DNA of 64,000 bases from Methylobacterium longum (GTDB lineage: Bacteria > Pseudomonadota > Alphaproteobacteria > Rhizobiales > Beijerinckiaceae), in assembly GCF_022179385.1 (NCBI RefSeq), contig NZ_BPQS01000001.1, forward strand, positions 334,796-398,795. The letters run 5' to 3'. Within the stretch, counting starts at the first letter, position 1. Every line of letters starts with the position of its first letter. Both the position numbers and the translations under genes were made by a program. The notes below the pieces were generated by a model that did not search any database, was not told where the DNA came from, and was given only the letters and a program-made list of their open reading frames with translations. This document shows, in pieces, positions 37,440 to 49,509 of the stretch.

Positions 37440-38348
37440 TCACGCCCCCCCGGCCGCCGTCCGCAGCCACGCCGCCCCGCAGGCCTTGGCCAGTTCCCGG
37501 ACGCGCAGGATGTAGCTCTGCCGCTCCGTCACCGAGATCACCCCGCGCGCGTCGAGCAGGTTGAAGACATGGCTCGCCTTGATGCACTGGTCGTAGGCCG
37601 GCTGCGCCATGCGGTGGCGCGCGCCGTCCGAGTCGGGCGCGCCCGCGTCGAGGTAGGACCGGCAGGCCGCCTCCGCGTCGGTGAACTGGCGGAACAGCAT
37701 GGCGGTGTCGGCCGCCTCGAAATTGTGGCGGGAATATTCCTGCTCGGCCTGCAGGAACACGTCCCCGTAGGTGATCCGGTCCGGCCCCTCGGCGCCGTTG
37801 AAGTCGAGGTCGTAGACGTTCTCGACCCCCTGGACATACATGGCCAGCCGTTCCAGCCCGTAGGTCAATTCGCCCGCCACCGGCGCGCACTCGAAGCCCG
37901 CGACCTGCTGGAAATAGGTGAACTGCGAGACCTCCATCCCGTCGCACCAGCATTCCCAGCCGAGCCCCCAGGCGCCCAGGGTCGGGCTCTCCCAATCGTC
38001 CTCGACGAAGCGGATGTCGTGCAGCTTCAGATCGACGCCGATCGCGTCGAGCGAGGCGAGGTAGAGTTCCTGCAGGTTCGGCGGGTTCGGCTTCAGGATC
38101 ACCTGGAACTGGTAATAGTGCTGCAGCCGGTTGGGGTTCTCCCCGTAGCGGCCGTCCTTGGGCCGGCGCGAGGGCTGGACGTAGGCCGCCTTCCAGGGCT
38201 TCGGCCCGAGCGCCCGCAGGGTCGTGGCCGGATGGAAGGTCCCGGCGCCGACCTCCATGTCGTAGGGCTGGAGGATCGCGCAGCCCTGCGCGGCCCAGAA
38301 CTCCTGAAGCGTCAGGATCAGACCCTGGAAGGATTTTGTCTGGGACAT
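37440..38348 (-). CDS. glyQ: Glycyl-tRNA synthetase alpha subunit
   Basis: 302-residue catalytic alpha subunit; activates glycine. [73 protein letters not shown] and [19 protein letters not shown] are the standard motifs. Start ATG 38348 (MSQTKSF). First gene of the glyQ-hypothetical-glyS unit. Confidence 0.97.
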   Translation of the reverse strand: MSQTKSFQGLILTLQEFWAAQGCAILQPYDMEVGAGTFHPATTLRALGPKPWKAAYVQPSRRPKDGRYGENPNRLQHYYQFQVILKPNPPNLQELYLASLDAIGVDLKLHDIRFVEDDWESPTLGAWGLGWECWCDGMEVSQFTYFQQVAGFECAPVAGELTYGLERLAMYVQGVENVYDLDFNGAEGPDRITYGDVFLQAEQEYSRHNFEAADTAMLFRQFTDAEAACRSYLDAGAPDSDGARHRMAQPAYDQCIKASHVFNLLDARGVISVTERQSYILRVRELAKACGAAWLRTAAGGA

Positions 38349-38540
38349 GGGATTCGAAGGCTCGGACTCGCGCGGCGGGTCGGGCCGCTGGCGGGTCGGT
38401 TTAGGTGCGGGGGGGCGGGGGTGCAAGGCGCAGATGTCCGGCGGCGGCATCCCGGCGAAGGCGATCAAGGCGGCGCGCCCGGGTTGCGCATCCGGGGCGG
38501 ATGGTGGTCCCATCCCGGGGGACGGCGCCCGGAGGGAACC

Positions 38541-38999
38541 ATGGACAGCGACACGGCCGGCATCGCGATTCGCCCGATCGGCCCCGGCGACCGCGAGGCG
38601 TGGCTCCCGCTCTGGCGGGGCTACCAGGCCTTCTACAGGGTCGACCTCTCGGCGGCGGTCACCGACACGACCTGGGCCCGCCTCAACGACCCGGCCGAGC
38701 CGGTCGACGGCGCCCTGGCCTGGCGGGACGCCGAGGCCTTGGGGCTCGTCCACCACATCCGCCATCGCTCGGCCTGGACGGTCGGCGATTACTGCTACCT
38801 TCAGGACCTGTTCGTGGCGGACGGGACCCGCGGTCTCGGGATCGGGCGGCGGCTGATCGAGCACGTCTACGCGGCGGCCCAGGCGGCCGGCTGTTCCCGC
38901 GTCCACTGGCTGACGCACGAGACGAATGCCGACGCGATGCAGCTCTACGACCGGATCGCGGAGAAATCGGGCTTCGTGCAGTACCGCAGGAACTTCTGA
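38541..38999 (+). CDS. GNAT-family N-acetyltransferase
   Basis: 152 residues. CoA-binding motif in [20 protein letters not shown] (~88-107; R/Q-x-x-G-x-G/A type), [20 protein letters not shown] and GFVQYRRNF tail. Substrate unknown; resembles polyamine- or amino-acid-type GNATs. ATG 38541 has AGGGA seven bases upstream. Divergent from glyQ. Confidence 0.9.
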   Translation: MDSDTAGIAIRPIGPGDREAWLPLWRGYQAFYRVDLSAAVTDTTWARLNDPAEPVDGALAWRDAEALGLVHHIRHRSAWTVGDYCYLQDLFVADGTRGLGIGRRLIEHVYAAAQAAGCSRVHWLTHETNADAMQLYDRIAEKSGFVQYRRNF

Positions 39000-39148
39000 G
39001 CCCCGGCGTCCCACTTGCGGCGGGACACCCAAGCGTGGCGGTTTTCGGGCAATAAGCCGGAACCGCCGAGCTGACGGCCAAGTTATCAGCGCAACAGGGG
39101 ATCTCGGCACCTCAGCGCTGCCGAAGCGAATACGTCGGAAGACCGATC

Positions 39149-39427
39149 ATGCGCACGACTCGCACTCTCAACACCAGCGGCCGCAAGAACATCGCCGTCC
39201 TCGCCGCGCTCGCGATCTCGTCTCTGGTCGCCACGCCCTTCGTGATGAGCGCCAGCCGCGCGCTGGCCACCTCGGAGGAGCAACCCGTCGCCGCGACCCT
39301 GCGGGTCGAGCCGGTGGAGGTCACCCCCGTGGCGGCCGCACCCAAGGCTGAGGGCACCTGCCTGCGCAAGGTGCGGGTCGTCTACAGCGGCTACGGCAAG
39401 CCCGCGGACGGCTGCGCGGCCCATTGA
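39149..39427 (+). CDS. Small exported protein, function unknown
   Basis: 92 residues. A basic N-terminus and hydrophobic helix (NIAVLAALAISSLVATPFVM) followed by an Ala-cleavage-like region, then a short mature part with two cysteines (GTCLRKVRVVYSGYG, DGCAAH). The spacing suggests a disulfide. Not recognised. Convergent with the CPA1 antiporter. Confidence 0.65.
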   Translation: MRTTRTLNTSGRKNIAVLAALAISSLVATPFVMSASRALATSEEQPVAATLRVEPVEVTPVAAAPKAEGTCLRKVRVVYSGYGKPADGCAAH

Positions 39428-39442
39428 GGGGATCGCCCCGGC

Positions 39443-41047
39443 CTAACCGTGGGCCGCCGTGGTCCCGGCCAGACGCTTGAGGTGGAGTTCCTCCAAGTCG
39501 ATCTCCGCCTCCAGCTGCCGCAGCACCGAGCTGTGGATCCGGTTCTCCCTGTGCAGCCCGATCAGCGCCGACCGGCCTGACCGGACGGCGAGCAGCGCGG
39601 CGGCGAAGTGCTCGGTCTTCTCGGCCTCCAGGGCCTTGCGCTCGTCCCGGTCCCGGGATGTCGCCCGCACCCGCCGGCGGTACTCGTCCACGAGGCGGGG
39701 ATGCTGCAGCCCCCCGGTCTCGGAGAACACCAGCCCTTCCAGGGCGGCGAGGCCCGCCTCGTTGACGACCACGCGGGCCATGGGCGCGTCCAGATGGCCG
39801 TCGGGCAGGTGCGCCGTGGGGTCGAGGCGGAGCCGGCGGATCAGCGGGCCCAGCGTCGAGCCCTGCACCAGCACGGTGAACAGGATCACCCCGAAGGCCG
39901 CGATCAGGATCGCGTCGCGGCCCGGGAAACCGGCCGGCAGCGCCAGGGCGGCCGCCAGGGTCACGACCCCGCGCATGCCGGCCCAGCCGATGATCAGCGG
40001 CACCGCCGGGTTCGGCGGCGGCTCCTGCGCCCGCACCCGCGCCGAGAGGATGCGCCGCAGGTACACGGCGGGGAACACCCAGAGCAGGCGGGCGGCCACG
40101 CAGGTCGCCGTGACGGCGAGTGCCAGCGGCAGGTTCGCCGAGACAGCCCCGAACTCGCCCCCGGTCCGGGCCAGCACGCCGCGGAGCGCCAAGCCGATCA
40201 GCACGAAGACCAGGGCCTCCAGCACGAAGACCACGAACGCCCACACCGCCACGGAATGGCGGCGGGCCTGAGCGTCGAAGGTCTCGTGCTCCCGTCCGCC
40301 CATCATCAGGCCGCAGGCCACGACGGCGAGGACGCCGGAGGCGTGGACCTCCTCGGCCAGCAGGTAGGCACCATAGGCGGCCAGGAAGCTCAGCACCGTG
40401 ATGGCCTTGGCCTCGTGCAGCCGCCGCATCACGGTGTTCACCGCCAGGCCGCACGCGATGCCCACCGCGACGCCCGCCACGGCGAGCCACGCGAAGCTGC
40501 CGCCCGCCGCCCAGGCGCTGAAGCTGCCGGTCAGCGCCGCCGCCACGGCGAACCGGTAGAGCACGAGGCCCGAGGCGTCGTTGACGAGGCTCTCGCCCTC
40601 CAGGATCGTGATCATCCGGCGGGGCAGGGCGACGCGGGCGAGCACCGCCTTGGCGGCCACCGCGTCCGGCGGCGAGACAATGGCGCCCAGCGCGAAGCAG
40701 GCGGCCCAGGGCAGGGCGGGCACGAGCAGGTGCGCAACGAGCCCGACCACCAGGGTCGTGAACAGGACCGCGCCCAGCGAGAGGGACAGAATCGGACCGA
40801 GGCTCGCCCGAAAGTCGCGCCAGACGGTGAAGTAGGCGGATTCGAGCAGGAGCGGCGGCAGGAACAGGACCATGATCAGGTCCGGATCGAGGTCGAAGGC
40901 CGGCAGGCCCGGCGCCACCGCCAGGGCCATGCCGCCGATGACCAGGGCGGCGGCGGGCGGGAAGCCGAGGCGCCCGGCCGCGAGCGACAGCAGCAGGGCG
41001 GCGCCGAGGAGACCGAGGATCAGCTCGAACAGGGCGACGGATGTCAT
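39443..41047 (-). CDS. CPA1-family Na+/H+ antiporter
   Basis: 534-residue NhaP/YjcE-type inner-membrane antiporter. Helices at the N-terminus with FLPPLLLESAYF; ion-binding ND motif in EGESLVNDASGLVLYR, preceded by GAIVSPPDAVAAKAVL. A cytoplasmic C-terminal tail (~400-534) rich in charge (VRATSRDRDERKALEAEK) may regulate it. Exchanges Na+ (or K+) for H+. Confidence 0.92.
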   Translation of the reverse strand: MTSVALFELILGLLGAALLLSLAAGRLGFPPAAALVIGGMALAVAPGLPAFDLDPDLIMVLFLPPLLLESAYFTVWRDFRASLGPILSLSLGAVLFTTLVVGLVAHLLVPALPWAACFALGAIVSPPDAVAAKAVLARVALPRRMITILEGESLVNDASGLVLYRFAVAAALTGSFSAWAAGGSFAWLAVAGVAVGIACGLAVNTVMRRLHEAKAITVLSFLAAYGAYLLAEEVHASGVLAVVACGLMMGGREHETFDAQARRHSVAVWAFVVFVLEALVFVLIGLALRGVLARTGGEFGAVSANLPLALAVTATCVAARLLWVFPAVYLRRILSARVRAQEPPPNPAVPLIIGWAGMRGVVTLAAALALPAGFPGRDAILIAAFGVILFTVLVQGSTLGPLIRRLRLDPTAHLPDGHLDAPMARVVVNEAGLAALEGLVFSETGGLQHPRLVDEYRRRVRATSRDRDERKALEAEKTEHFAAALLAVRSGRSALIGLHRENRIHSSVLRQLEAEIDLEELHLKRLAGTTAAHG

Positions 41048-41157
41048 GGCTCGATCGGTCCCGGCGCCGGACCTCCGGCAAGCGCGGCCGTTCTAGGCTG
41101 TTTCCGGGTCCTGTGAAGACCGGGCCGCCGCGTTCCGCCCGCCACGCAGACGGGACG

Positions 41158-41670
41158 CTACAGCGCACCCTCCCGCACGGCACCCGGATCGGCCAGGGCG
41201 TGCAGGATGCGGGCGGCGCTGTGGGCGAAGCGGAGCGTCACGGCCTTGCGGCGGGCGCCGCTGAGCGGGTGCTCGGGGGGCTCCCGCAGGATCCCGGCGC
41301 CGTAGGCGTCCGCGACGATCAGGCCGCATTCCTCGGGGATCAGCGTTTCCGGCACGTCCTCGGGGATGGCGAAGAAGAAGCGGTCGCAGAAGTCGCGGTA
41401 ATCGGGCCATTTCCGGTCGGCGCGGAAATCCGCCACGCTCGACTTGATCTCCACGATGGTGAGCTTGCCGGCCCCGCACAGGGCGATCACGTCGGCGCGG
41501 CGGCCGTTGACCAGGGAGAATTCCGGCAGCGTGACGCAGCCCATCTCCGAGAACAGGCGGCGCACGCCGCGCTGGATGCGCAGGGCCGTGGGCGACTGGC
41601 GTCGATCGGGCGGCAGCAGCGCCTCGGGGATCGGGGGCGGGGAACCGGGGAGACCGAGGGAAGCGGACAT
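41158..41670 (-). CDS. mmcB: MmcB family DNA repair protein
   Basis: 170-residue PD-(D/E)XK-like protein of the MmcB/DUF1052 family, known from Caulobacter as a damage-response factor. FSLVNGRRADVIALCG, LTIVEIKSSVADFRADRKWP (E-x-K) and FFFAIPEDVP match the family. ATG 41670 chosen; a GTG-started longer reading adds 15 atypical residues. Confidence 0.88.
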   Translation of the reverse strand: MSASLGLPGSPPPIPEALLPPDRRQSPTALRIQRGVRRLFSEMGCVTLPEFSLVNGRRADVIALCGAGKLTIVEIKSSVADFRADRKWPDYRDFCDRFFFAIPEDVPETLIPEECGLIVADAYGAGILREPPEHPLSGARRKAVTLRFAHSAARILHALADPGAVREGAL

Positions 41671-41762
41671 CAAGCTCGGGGGATGCGTCTGTACCGAATC
41701 GGGACATCCTGCCAATCCGGGCGCCGTCCGTCACCTGCGGCGCGGGATCGCCCCGCCGGCCG

Positions 41763-42539
41763 TCATGCGAGACAGGCGCGGATCGCGTCGAACCCGTCGG
41801 TCAGCGCCGCCGGCCCCGGCTGGAGGATCAGCGGCGACTTGATCTCGTGGATGCGCCCGTCACGCACCGCCGGGATCGCGTCCCAGCCGGGCCGGGCGCG
41901 GATCCGCGCGACGTTGACCCGCTTCCCGCACCACGAGGCGAGGATGACATCCGGCGCGGCCTCGATCACCTGTCCGCTGGTGACGATCCTGTCCTTCGCG
42001 GCCGGCTGCCGGCTCAGGTCCGGGAAGACGTCGCGACCGCCCGCGAGGCCGATCAGGTCCGAGACCCAGCCGATGCCGGAGATCATGGGCGCGTCCCATT
42101 CCTCGAAGTAGACGCGCGGGGCCGGACGGTCCCGCACCGCCGCCGCGGCCTCCGCCAGCCGGGCCGCGAAGCCGGCCGCCAGGGCCTCGGCCCGCTCCGG
42201 CAGGCCCACGAGGGCGCCGAGGGTCCGGATCATGGCGAGGCAGCCCGCCACATCGCGCTGGTTGAACAGGTGGACCGCCACGCCGGCCCGGGCGAGGTCG
42301 GCGACGATGTCGGCCTGAAGGTCGGAGAAGGCCAGGACCAGGTCCGGCGCCAGCGCCAGGATTTTCGGGATGTCGGCACTGGTGAAGGCCGAGACGCGCG
42401 GCTTCTCCCGCCGGACCCGGGGCGGGCGCACCGCGTAGCCCGAGACGCCGACGATGCGATCCTCCGCGCCCAGCAGGTACAGGGTCTCGACGGTCTCCTC
42501 GGTGAGACACACGATCCGCTCCGGTGGGAAGCGGCGCAT
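41763..42539 (-). CDS. Cobalamin/iron-siderophore-type ABC substrate-binding protein (BtuF-like)
   Basis: 258 residues with the type III periplasmic binding fold: RIVCLTEETVETLYLLGAED, IVGVSGYAV, ILALAPDLVLAFSD, and VYFEEWDAPMISGIGWVSD. The family usually works with BtuCD or FepCD. Here there is no signal peptide and no permease or ATPase next door, so it may act in the cytoplasm or in salvage. Some cytoplasmic homologues are annotated cobalamin-binding. Its start lies 17 bp after the DedA gene end, so the two are likely cotranscribed. Confidence 0.82.
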   Translation of the reverse strand: MRRFPPERIVCLTEETVETLYLLGAEDRIVGVSGYAVRPPRVRREKPRVSAFTSADIPKILALAPDLVLAFSDLQADIVADLARAGVAVHLFNQRDVAGCLAMIRTLGALVGLPERAEALAAGFAARLAEAAAAVRDRPAPRVYFEEWDAPMISGIGWVSDLIGLAGGRDVFPDLSRQPAAKDRIVTSGQVIEAAPDVILASWCGKRVNVARIRARPGWDAIPAVRDGRIHEIKSPLILQPGPAALTDGFDAIRACLA

Positions 42540-42555
42540 CAGCGGGGGAGCCGGG

Positions 42556-43077
42556 TCATCGGTCGAGCCAGGTCAGCAGACCGGCCCCGGGGGCCACGAG
42601 CACGAAGGCCCAGACCAGCGCCGACGCGATGTTGGCCGCCTGGAACGGCAGGCGCGACAGGCCGAGGATGCCGGCGAAGAGCGGGACGAGGGCCCGGGCC
42701 GGGCCGAAGAACCGCCCCAGCGCCACCGCGGCGATGCCCCAGCGCCCGATGAAGGCCTCGGCCTTCGCCATAAGCTCGGGGTAGCGCCGCAGCGGCCACT
42801 TGGTCTTCGCGCCGGGCCCGAGCCAGCGCCCGGCCTCGTAGGAGATCCAGTCGCCGAGGGCGGCACCGATCGCGGCCCCGAGGACCACCGGCCAGAACGC
42901 GATGTCGGCGCCGCCGACGAGGGCGCCGATGCCGACCAGGATGACGGTCGCCGGCACGAACAGCGACAGGACCGCGATCGATTCGCAGAAGGCGAGGCCG
43001 CCCGCGATCAGCGGCGTCCAGGCCTTGTGCGCCTCGACGAAGGCGAGGGCCGAGGTGCGCAGGGCTTCGATGTCCAT
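42556..43077 (-). CDS. DedA-family membrane protein
   Basis: 173-residue DedA/SNARE-associated (VTT) protein, a group of undecaprenyl- or phospholipid flippases. Key segments: FCESIAVLSLFVPATVILVG, GAAIGAALGDWISYEAGRW with the conserved G.DW.SY and RFFGPARALVPLFAGI. MDIEAL (43077) is preferred; a longer reading adds 12 residues. Confidence 0.9.
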   Translation of the reverse strand: MDIEALRTSALAFVEAHKAWTPLIAGGLAFCESIAVLSLFVPATVILVGIGALVGGADIAFWPVVLGAAIGAALGDWISYEAGRWLGPGAKTKWPLRRYPELMAKAEAFIGRWGIAAVALGRFFGPARALVPLFAGILGLSRLPFQAANIASALVWAFVLVAPGAGLLTWLDR

Positions 43078-43204
43078 GGAGGCTCGGAGGCAGACGGGAG
43101 GGATCGATCCCATCTGAGGCGCGCGGGGGAGGGCGGCAAGAGACGGGGGGTGCGGCCGGGGCGAGAAGCGGCTAACCGTAGCGTGACCGCAAGCGAGTCC
43201 CGCG

Positions 43205-44053
43205 TTGAACGTCCTGTCGATCCAGTCCCACGTCGCCTACGGCCATGTCGGCAACGCCGCGGCCGTGTTCCCGATGCAGCGGCTCGGGGTCGAGGTCTGG
43301 CCCGTGCACACGGTGCAGTTCTCCAACCACACCGGCTACGGCGCGTGGCGCGGCCCCGTCTTCGACGCGGCGATGATCCGCGACGTGGTGCAGGGCATCG
43401 GCGAGCGCGGGGTGCTTTCCAGCTGCGACGCGGTGCTGTCGGGCTACATGGGCTCGGCCGAGATCGGTGCCGCTATCCTGGAGGCGGTCGCCGCGGTGCG
43501 GGCCGCCAACCCGGCGACGCTCTACTGCTGCGATCCGGTGATCGGCGACGTGGAGGAGGGGGTCTACGTGCGGCCCGGCATCGCGGCGTTCCTGCGCGAG
43601 CGCGCCGTGCCGGACGCCGACATCCTCACCCCCAACCAGTTCGAACTCGGCCTCCTCACCGACCTCCCGAGCCGCACCCTGGCGGAGGCCGCGGCCGCGA
43701 TCGCGGCGCTCCAGGCGCGCGGGCCGCGGGTGGTCCTGGTCACCTCGGCGCTCTGCACCGACACACCCTCCGACAGCATCGACCTGCTGGCGGGGGCGGA
43801 GGGACGGGTGTTCCGCGTCCGGACCCCGCGCCTCGCCATCGCGGTGAACGGGGCGGGCGACTGCATCGCAGCCCTGTTCCTGGTCCATTACGCCCGCACC
43901 GGCTCGGCCGAAGCGGCCCTCGGCGCGGCGGCCGCCTCGGTCTACGGTCTGCTCAAGCGCACCGCCGAGGCCGGGTCCCGGGAGATCCTGACGGTGGCCG
44001 CGCAGGAGGAATACGTGAACCCCAGCGCGCGGTTTCCGGTCGAGGCGGTCTGA
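43205..44053 (+). CDS. pdxY: Pyridoxal kinase PdxY
   Basis: 282-residue ribokinase-like kinase making pyridoxal 5'-phosphate in B6 salvage. It starts with TTG (MNVLSIQSHVAYGHVGN), required by the family N-terminus. VQFSNHTGYGAWRG, YCCDPVIGDVEEGVYVRPG, LTPNQFELGLL and the catalytic AVNGAGDCIAALFL (GxGD) are present. Divergent from DedA; followed after 59 bp by phzF. Confidence 0.94.
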   Translation: MNVLSIQSHVAYGHVGNAAAVFPMQRLGVEVWPVHTVQFSNHTGYGAWRGPVFDAAMIRDVVQGIGERGVLSSCDAVLSGYMGSAEIGAAILEAVAAVRAANPATLYCCDPVIGDVEEGVYVRPGIAAFLRERAVPDADILTPNQFELGLLTDLPSRTLAEAAAAIAALQARGPRVVLVTSALCTDTPSDSIDLLAGAEGRVFRVRTPRLAIAVNGAGDCIAALFLVHYARTGSAEAALGAAAASVYGLLKRTAEAGSREILTVAAQEEYVNPSARFPVEAV

Positions 44054-44112
44054 GGCGTCCCCCGACCGCCACACTTGCACGCGGCTGAGCGAGAGCAGGA
44101 AGGTCCGACACG

Positions 44113-44997
44113 ATGGCGCGCCGCTTCGTCACCCTCGACGTGTTCACCGAGCGCCGGCTCGCCGGCAACCCGCTCGCCGTGGTGCTCGACGCCGAGGGCC
44201 TCGACACGGCCGCCATGCAGGCCGTCGCGCGGGAATTCAACCTGTCCGAGACGGTGTTCGTGCTGCCGCCCGGGGAGGCCCGGCACCGGGCGCGTTTGCG
44301 CATCTTCACGCCGGCCCGGGAGTTGCCGTTCGCCGGCCATCCCACGGTCGGTGCGGCGGTGCTGCTGGCCCTCGAGGATCCGGCCCGGGGCGACGCCCGC
44401 GCCTTCGGCCTGGAGGAGGGGATCGGGATCGTGCCCTGCGTGGTCGAGACCTCGGGCGACGGGACGGGCGGCCGGGCCCGGTTCCGGCTGCCGGTCCTGC
44501 CGGAGTATCTCGGCCCTGGGCCCGATCCCGCGGTGCTGGCACCGCTCCTCGGTCTGGAGCCCGGGGATATCGGCACCGGCCGGCATCGCCCGAGCCGCCA
44601 CGGCGTCGGGCCGAGCTTCACCTGCGTGCCCGTGGCGTCGGTGGCGGCCCTCGACGCCGCCCGGCCGGCCCAGGCGCCGGATTCGTCGGACGGCCTCTAC
44701 CTCTACACTCCGGATCCCGTGGCGTCGGGCCGGGGCTGGCGGGTGCGGATGTTCGCGCCCCATCTCGGCGTGCCCGAGGACCCCGCCACCGGCTCGGCGG
44801 CCTCCGCCTTCGCGGGGGTGCTGATGGAGTTCGAGGCGCTCGGCGACGGCACCCACGACGTAGCGATCCGCCAGGGTGAGGCGATGGGCCGGCCGAGCGC
44901 GATCGCGCTTCAGCTCACCGTCGAGTCCGGCGGCCTGCGGGGTGTGGAGATCGGCGGCGACGCCGTGATCGTCTCGGACGGCGTCCTGCATGTCTGA
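44113..44997 (+). CDS. PhzF-family isomerase
   Basis: 294-residue PhzF/DapF-fold protein: FVTLDVFTERRLAGNPLAV start, the catalytic Glu in NLSETVFVLPP, LPFAGHPTVGAAVLL, and MFAPHLGVPEDPATGSAASA. PhzF proteins isomerise small cyclic or amino-acid substrates; there is no phenazine cluster here, so the substrate is unknown. Its 3' end overlaps the NUDIX gene by 8 bp. Confidence 0.92.
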   Translation: MARRFVTLDVFTERRLAGNPLAVVLDAEGLDTAAMQAVAREFNLSETVFVLPPGEARHRARLRIFTPARELPFAGHPTVGAAVLLALEDPARGDARAFGLEEGIGIVPCVVETSGDGTGGRARFRLPVLPEYLGPGPDPAVLAPLLGLEPGDIGTGRHRPSRHGVGPSFTCVPVASVAALDAARPAQAPDSSDGLYLYTPDPVASGRGWRVRMFAPHLGVPEDPATGSAASAFAGVLMEFEALGDGTHDVAIRQGEAMGRPSAIALQLTVESGGLRGVEIGGDAVIVSDGVLHV

Positions 44998-45712
44998 GCG
45001 CCGCTCCGAGGGCTTCCGGATCACGCGCCTCGCGGACGTCGCGGCGCGGTTCGTGGATCACGACTGGGCCTTCCCCCGGGAGAACGCGGCCGCGATCGCG
45101 GCGCACTGGCAGGCGCGGATCGCCCGCAGCCCCGGAATGTTCGACGGGACCGTGCTCCTGTGCTGCGCCCAGACGGTCGTCGGCGGGGTCGCCCGCCTCG
45201 ATCTCTTCGCCACGCGCTACGCGACCTTCACGTACTACCGGCACATCCGGCACGCCGATCCGGCCATCATCAACGCCTTCGCGGCGGTCGTCCCCTGGAC
45301 GGTCGACGGCGCCGTCCTGCTCGGCGAGATGGGTGCTCACACGGCCAATGCCGGCCAACTCTACTTCCCCTGCGGCACCCCGGATCCGGACGACGTGCGG
45401 GGCGCGGGCGTCGACCTGACCGGCAGCGCCGCGCGGGAACTGACCGAGGAGACCGGCCTCGTGCTGCCGGAGGGCGCCGAGACGGCGTGGGTGCTCCTCG
45501 AGGGTGAGAACCAGTTCGCCTTCCTGCGGCCGGTGCGCTTCCCGGAGACGGCCGCGGCGCTCGTCGCGCGCATCGCGGCGCATCTCGACGGCGAGGCCGA
45601 GCCGGAACTCGCCGGCATGCACGTCGTGCGCGGCGCAGGTGACATCGATGCCGTGCGGATGCCGGGCTTCGTGCGGGCCTATCTGGCGGATGCGTTCCCG
45701 GCGGGTTCCTGA
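44990..45712 (+). CDS. NUDIX hydrolase
   Basis: 240-residue protein with a Nudix box centred on GSAARELTEETGLVLPEGAE (~142-161; RE..EE). The N-terminal ~120 residues (FVDHDWAFPRENAAAIAAHW) form an extra domain. Likely cleaves a nucleoside diphosphate-type substrate; the exact one is unknown. Overlaps phzF by 8 bp, implying coupling. Confidence 0.88.
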   Translation: MSERRSEGFRITRLADVAARFVDHDWAFPRENAAAIAAHWQARIARSPGMFDGTVLLCCAQTVVGGVARLDLFATRYATFTYYRHIRHADPAIINAFAAVVPWTVDGAVLLGEMGAHTANAGQLYFPCGTPDPDDVRGAGVDLTGSAARELTEETGLVLPEGAETAWVLLEGENQFAFLRPVRFPETAAALVARIAAHLDGEAEPELAGMHVVRGAGDIDAVRMPGFVRAYLADAFPAGS

Positions 45713-45900
45713 CGCGCATCGGCCCCGGGTGGCGGCCGGAAGCATCGGCCTTCCCGAGCGCATCGCGGCGAGGGGATATTCTCGCACGACGCAGGACCAA
45801 GACGGATTTTCATTTCATTGACCGCCGTCGATGCGATTCTAAACTTGGCCGCCACCCGGACATGCTCGCGTCCCGCGGGCCCCACACTGCGACAGGCCCC

Positions 45901-46875
45901 ATGCGCTTCGGATCCCACCCCCGTCCCGCCGGCCGCCGGCTCGGGGCCGCCCTGCCCCCCGCCGCCGTGACGCTGGCGTCGGCGGCGGCCGCCTTCGCGG
46001 CCGACACGGTCGTCCTGAGGGTCGGGGACCAGAAGGGCGGCAACCGGTCGCTCCTCGGGATCGCCGGGGTCGCGAAGGACCTGCCCTACCGGATCGAAGG
46101 GTCGGAATTTCCCGCCGCCGCGCCGATCCTGGAGGCGCTCAACGCCGGCGCCCTCGACGTCGGCTACACCGGCGACCTGTCATTCCTGACGGCCTACGCA
46201 TCGGGGGCGCCGATCAGGGCGATCGGCGGCACGCGGTCGGATGCGCGGACGCAGGCCATCCTGGTCCGCCAGGATTCGCCGATCCGCTCGGCCACCGACC
46301 TCAAGGGGAAGCGGCTGGCCGGCACCCGCGGCGGCTGGGGCCAGTTCCTGATCAGCGCGACCCTGGAGAAGGCCGGGATCGCCCCGCGGGAGGCCACCTT
46401 CGCGCCGCTCAACCCCGTGGACGCCAGGGGGGCGCTGATGGCCGGTTCCGTGGATGCCTGGGCGGTGTGGGAGCCCTACGCCTCGTTCGCGACCCTGAAG
46501 GACGGCGCCCGCCCGATCGCCGACGGCGAAGGCCTGACGCCGACCATTACGTTCATCGTGGCGTCGGACAGCGCGATCGCCACCAAGCGGGTCGCCGTAC
46601 AGGATTTCCTGACCCGCCTGAACAAGGCGCGGCTCTGGTCGCTGGACCACCTCGATGAGTACGCCCGGAACACGGCCGGCCTCACCAAGCTGCCCGAGGA
46701 TGTCGTGCGCGCGGCCTACGCGGCGCAGCGGTCGAGCCCGGTGGCGATCGACGACGGCGTCGTCAAGGAGATTCAGGAGGCCTCGGACCGGGCGACACGC
46801 TACGGCATCCTGTCACGGACGCTCGACGTCGGGCGGGCCGTTGACCGGAGCTTCACGGCCGCGGCCTCGCACTGA
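45901..46875 (+). CDS. Aliphatic-sulfonate/taurine-type ABC substrate-binding protein, orphan
   Basis: 324 residues with signal peptide (MRFGSHPRPAGRRLGAALPP, cleavage near AFAADT) and an NMT1/SsuA-like binding fold: VLRVGDQKGGNRSLLG, LEALNAGALDVGYTGDLSFL, LKGKRLAGTRGGWGQFLI, and GSVDAWAVWEPYAS. Binds a sulfonate or related organic anion for uptake. No permease or ATPase gene is adjacent, so it must use components encoded elsewhere. ATG 45901 chosen for a normal signal peptide. Confidence 0.87.
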   Translation: MRFGSHPRPAGRRLGAALPPAAVTLASAAAAFAADTVVLRVGDQKGGNRSLLGIAGVAKDLPYRIEGSEFPAAAPILEALNAGALDVGYTGDLSFLTAYASGAPIRAIGGTRSDARTQAILVRQDSPIRSATDLKGKRLAGTRGGWGQFLISATLEKAGIAPREATFAPLNPVDARGALMAGSVDAWAVWEPYASFATLKDGARPIADGEGLTPTITFIVASDSAIATKRVAVQDFLTRLNKARLWSLDHLDEYARNTAGLTKLPEDVVRAAYAAQRSSPVAIDDGVVKEIQEASDRATRYGILSRTLDVGRAVDRSFTAAASH

Positions 46876-47018
46876 GGCGCGGTCGCCGGCGCGCACGGCC
46901 GGGATTCTCGCACGCCCGGGATTTTTGCGGCGCTGCGGGAGCTTCGCTGTTTGCGGCACGTTCTCCAGACGCTCCCCGCCGCGGCACGTGCCCGGGCGGG
47001 TCGCGCTCCGGAGTGTCC

Positions 47019-49286
<2,268 letters not shown>

Positions 49287-49293
49287 GACCGGC

Positions 49294-49321
49294 GGCCGGG
49301 CGGTTTTCGTGCCGCCCGGCC
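49294..49321 (+). terminator. Strong hairpin after glgX
   Basis: Perfect 10-bp stem GGCCGGGCGG / CCGCCCGGCC around TTTTCGTG, 7 bp after the glgX stop. No T-run follows, so it may act as a Rho-aided terminator or mRNA-end stabiliser. Confidence 0.5.
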
Positions 49322-49419
49322 CCGCGCGCCTTGCACATGGCGGCGCACCCGGCTAACAGCACGGCACCGCGCGGCCCTGGCCGCGCCCGGCAGCCCGCGG
49401 GCGCGCCCGGTTCGCGGAC

Positions 49420-49509
49420 GGAGGGGTGGCCGAGTGGTTGAAGGCGCACGCCTGGAAAGTGTGTATACGGGAAACCGTATCGCGGGTTCGAATCCCGCTC
49501 CCTCCGCCA
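49420..49509 (+). tRNA. tRNA-Ser (anticodon GGA)
   Basis: 90-nt class II tRNA. Acceptor arm GGAGGGG pairs with TCCCTCC, discriminator G and an encoded CCA at 49507-49509. The D-arm contains GGCCGAGTGGTTGAAGGC. The anticodon loop CTGGAAA gives GGA (Ser, UCC/UCU). A long variable arm (TACGG-GAAA-CCGTA) and T-arm GCGGG-TTCGAAT-CCCGC complete it. Sequence changes character immediately after it. Confidence 0.96.
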
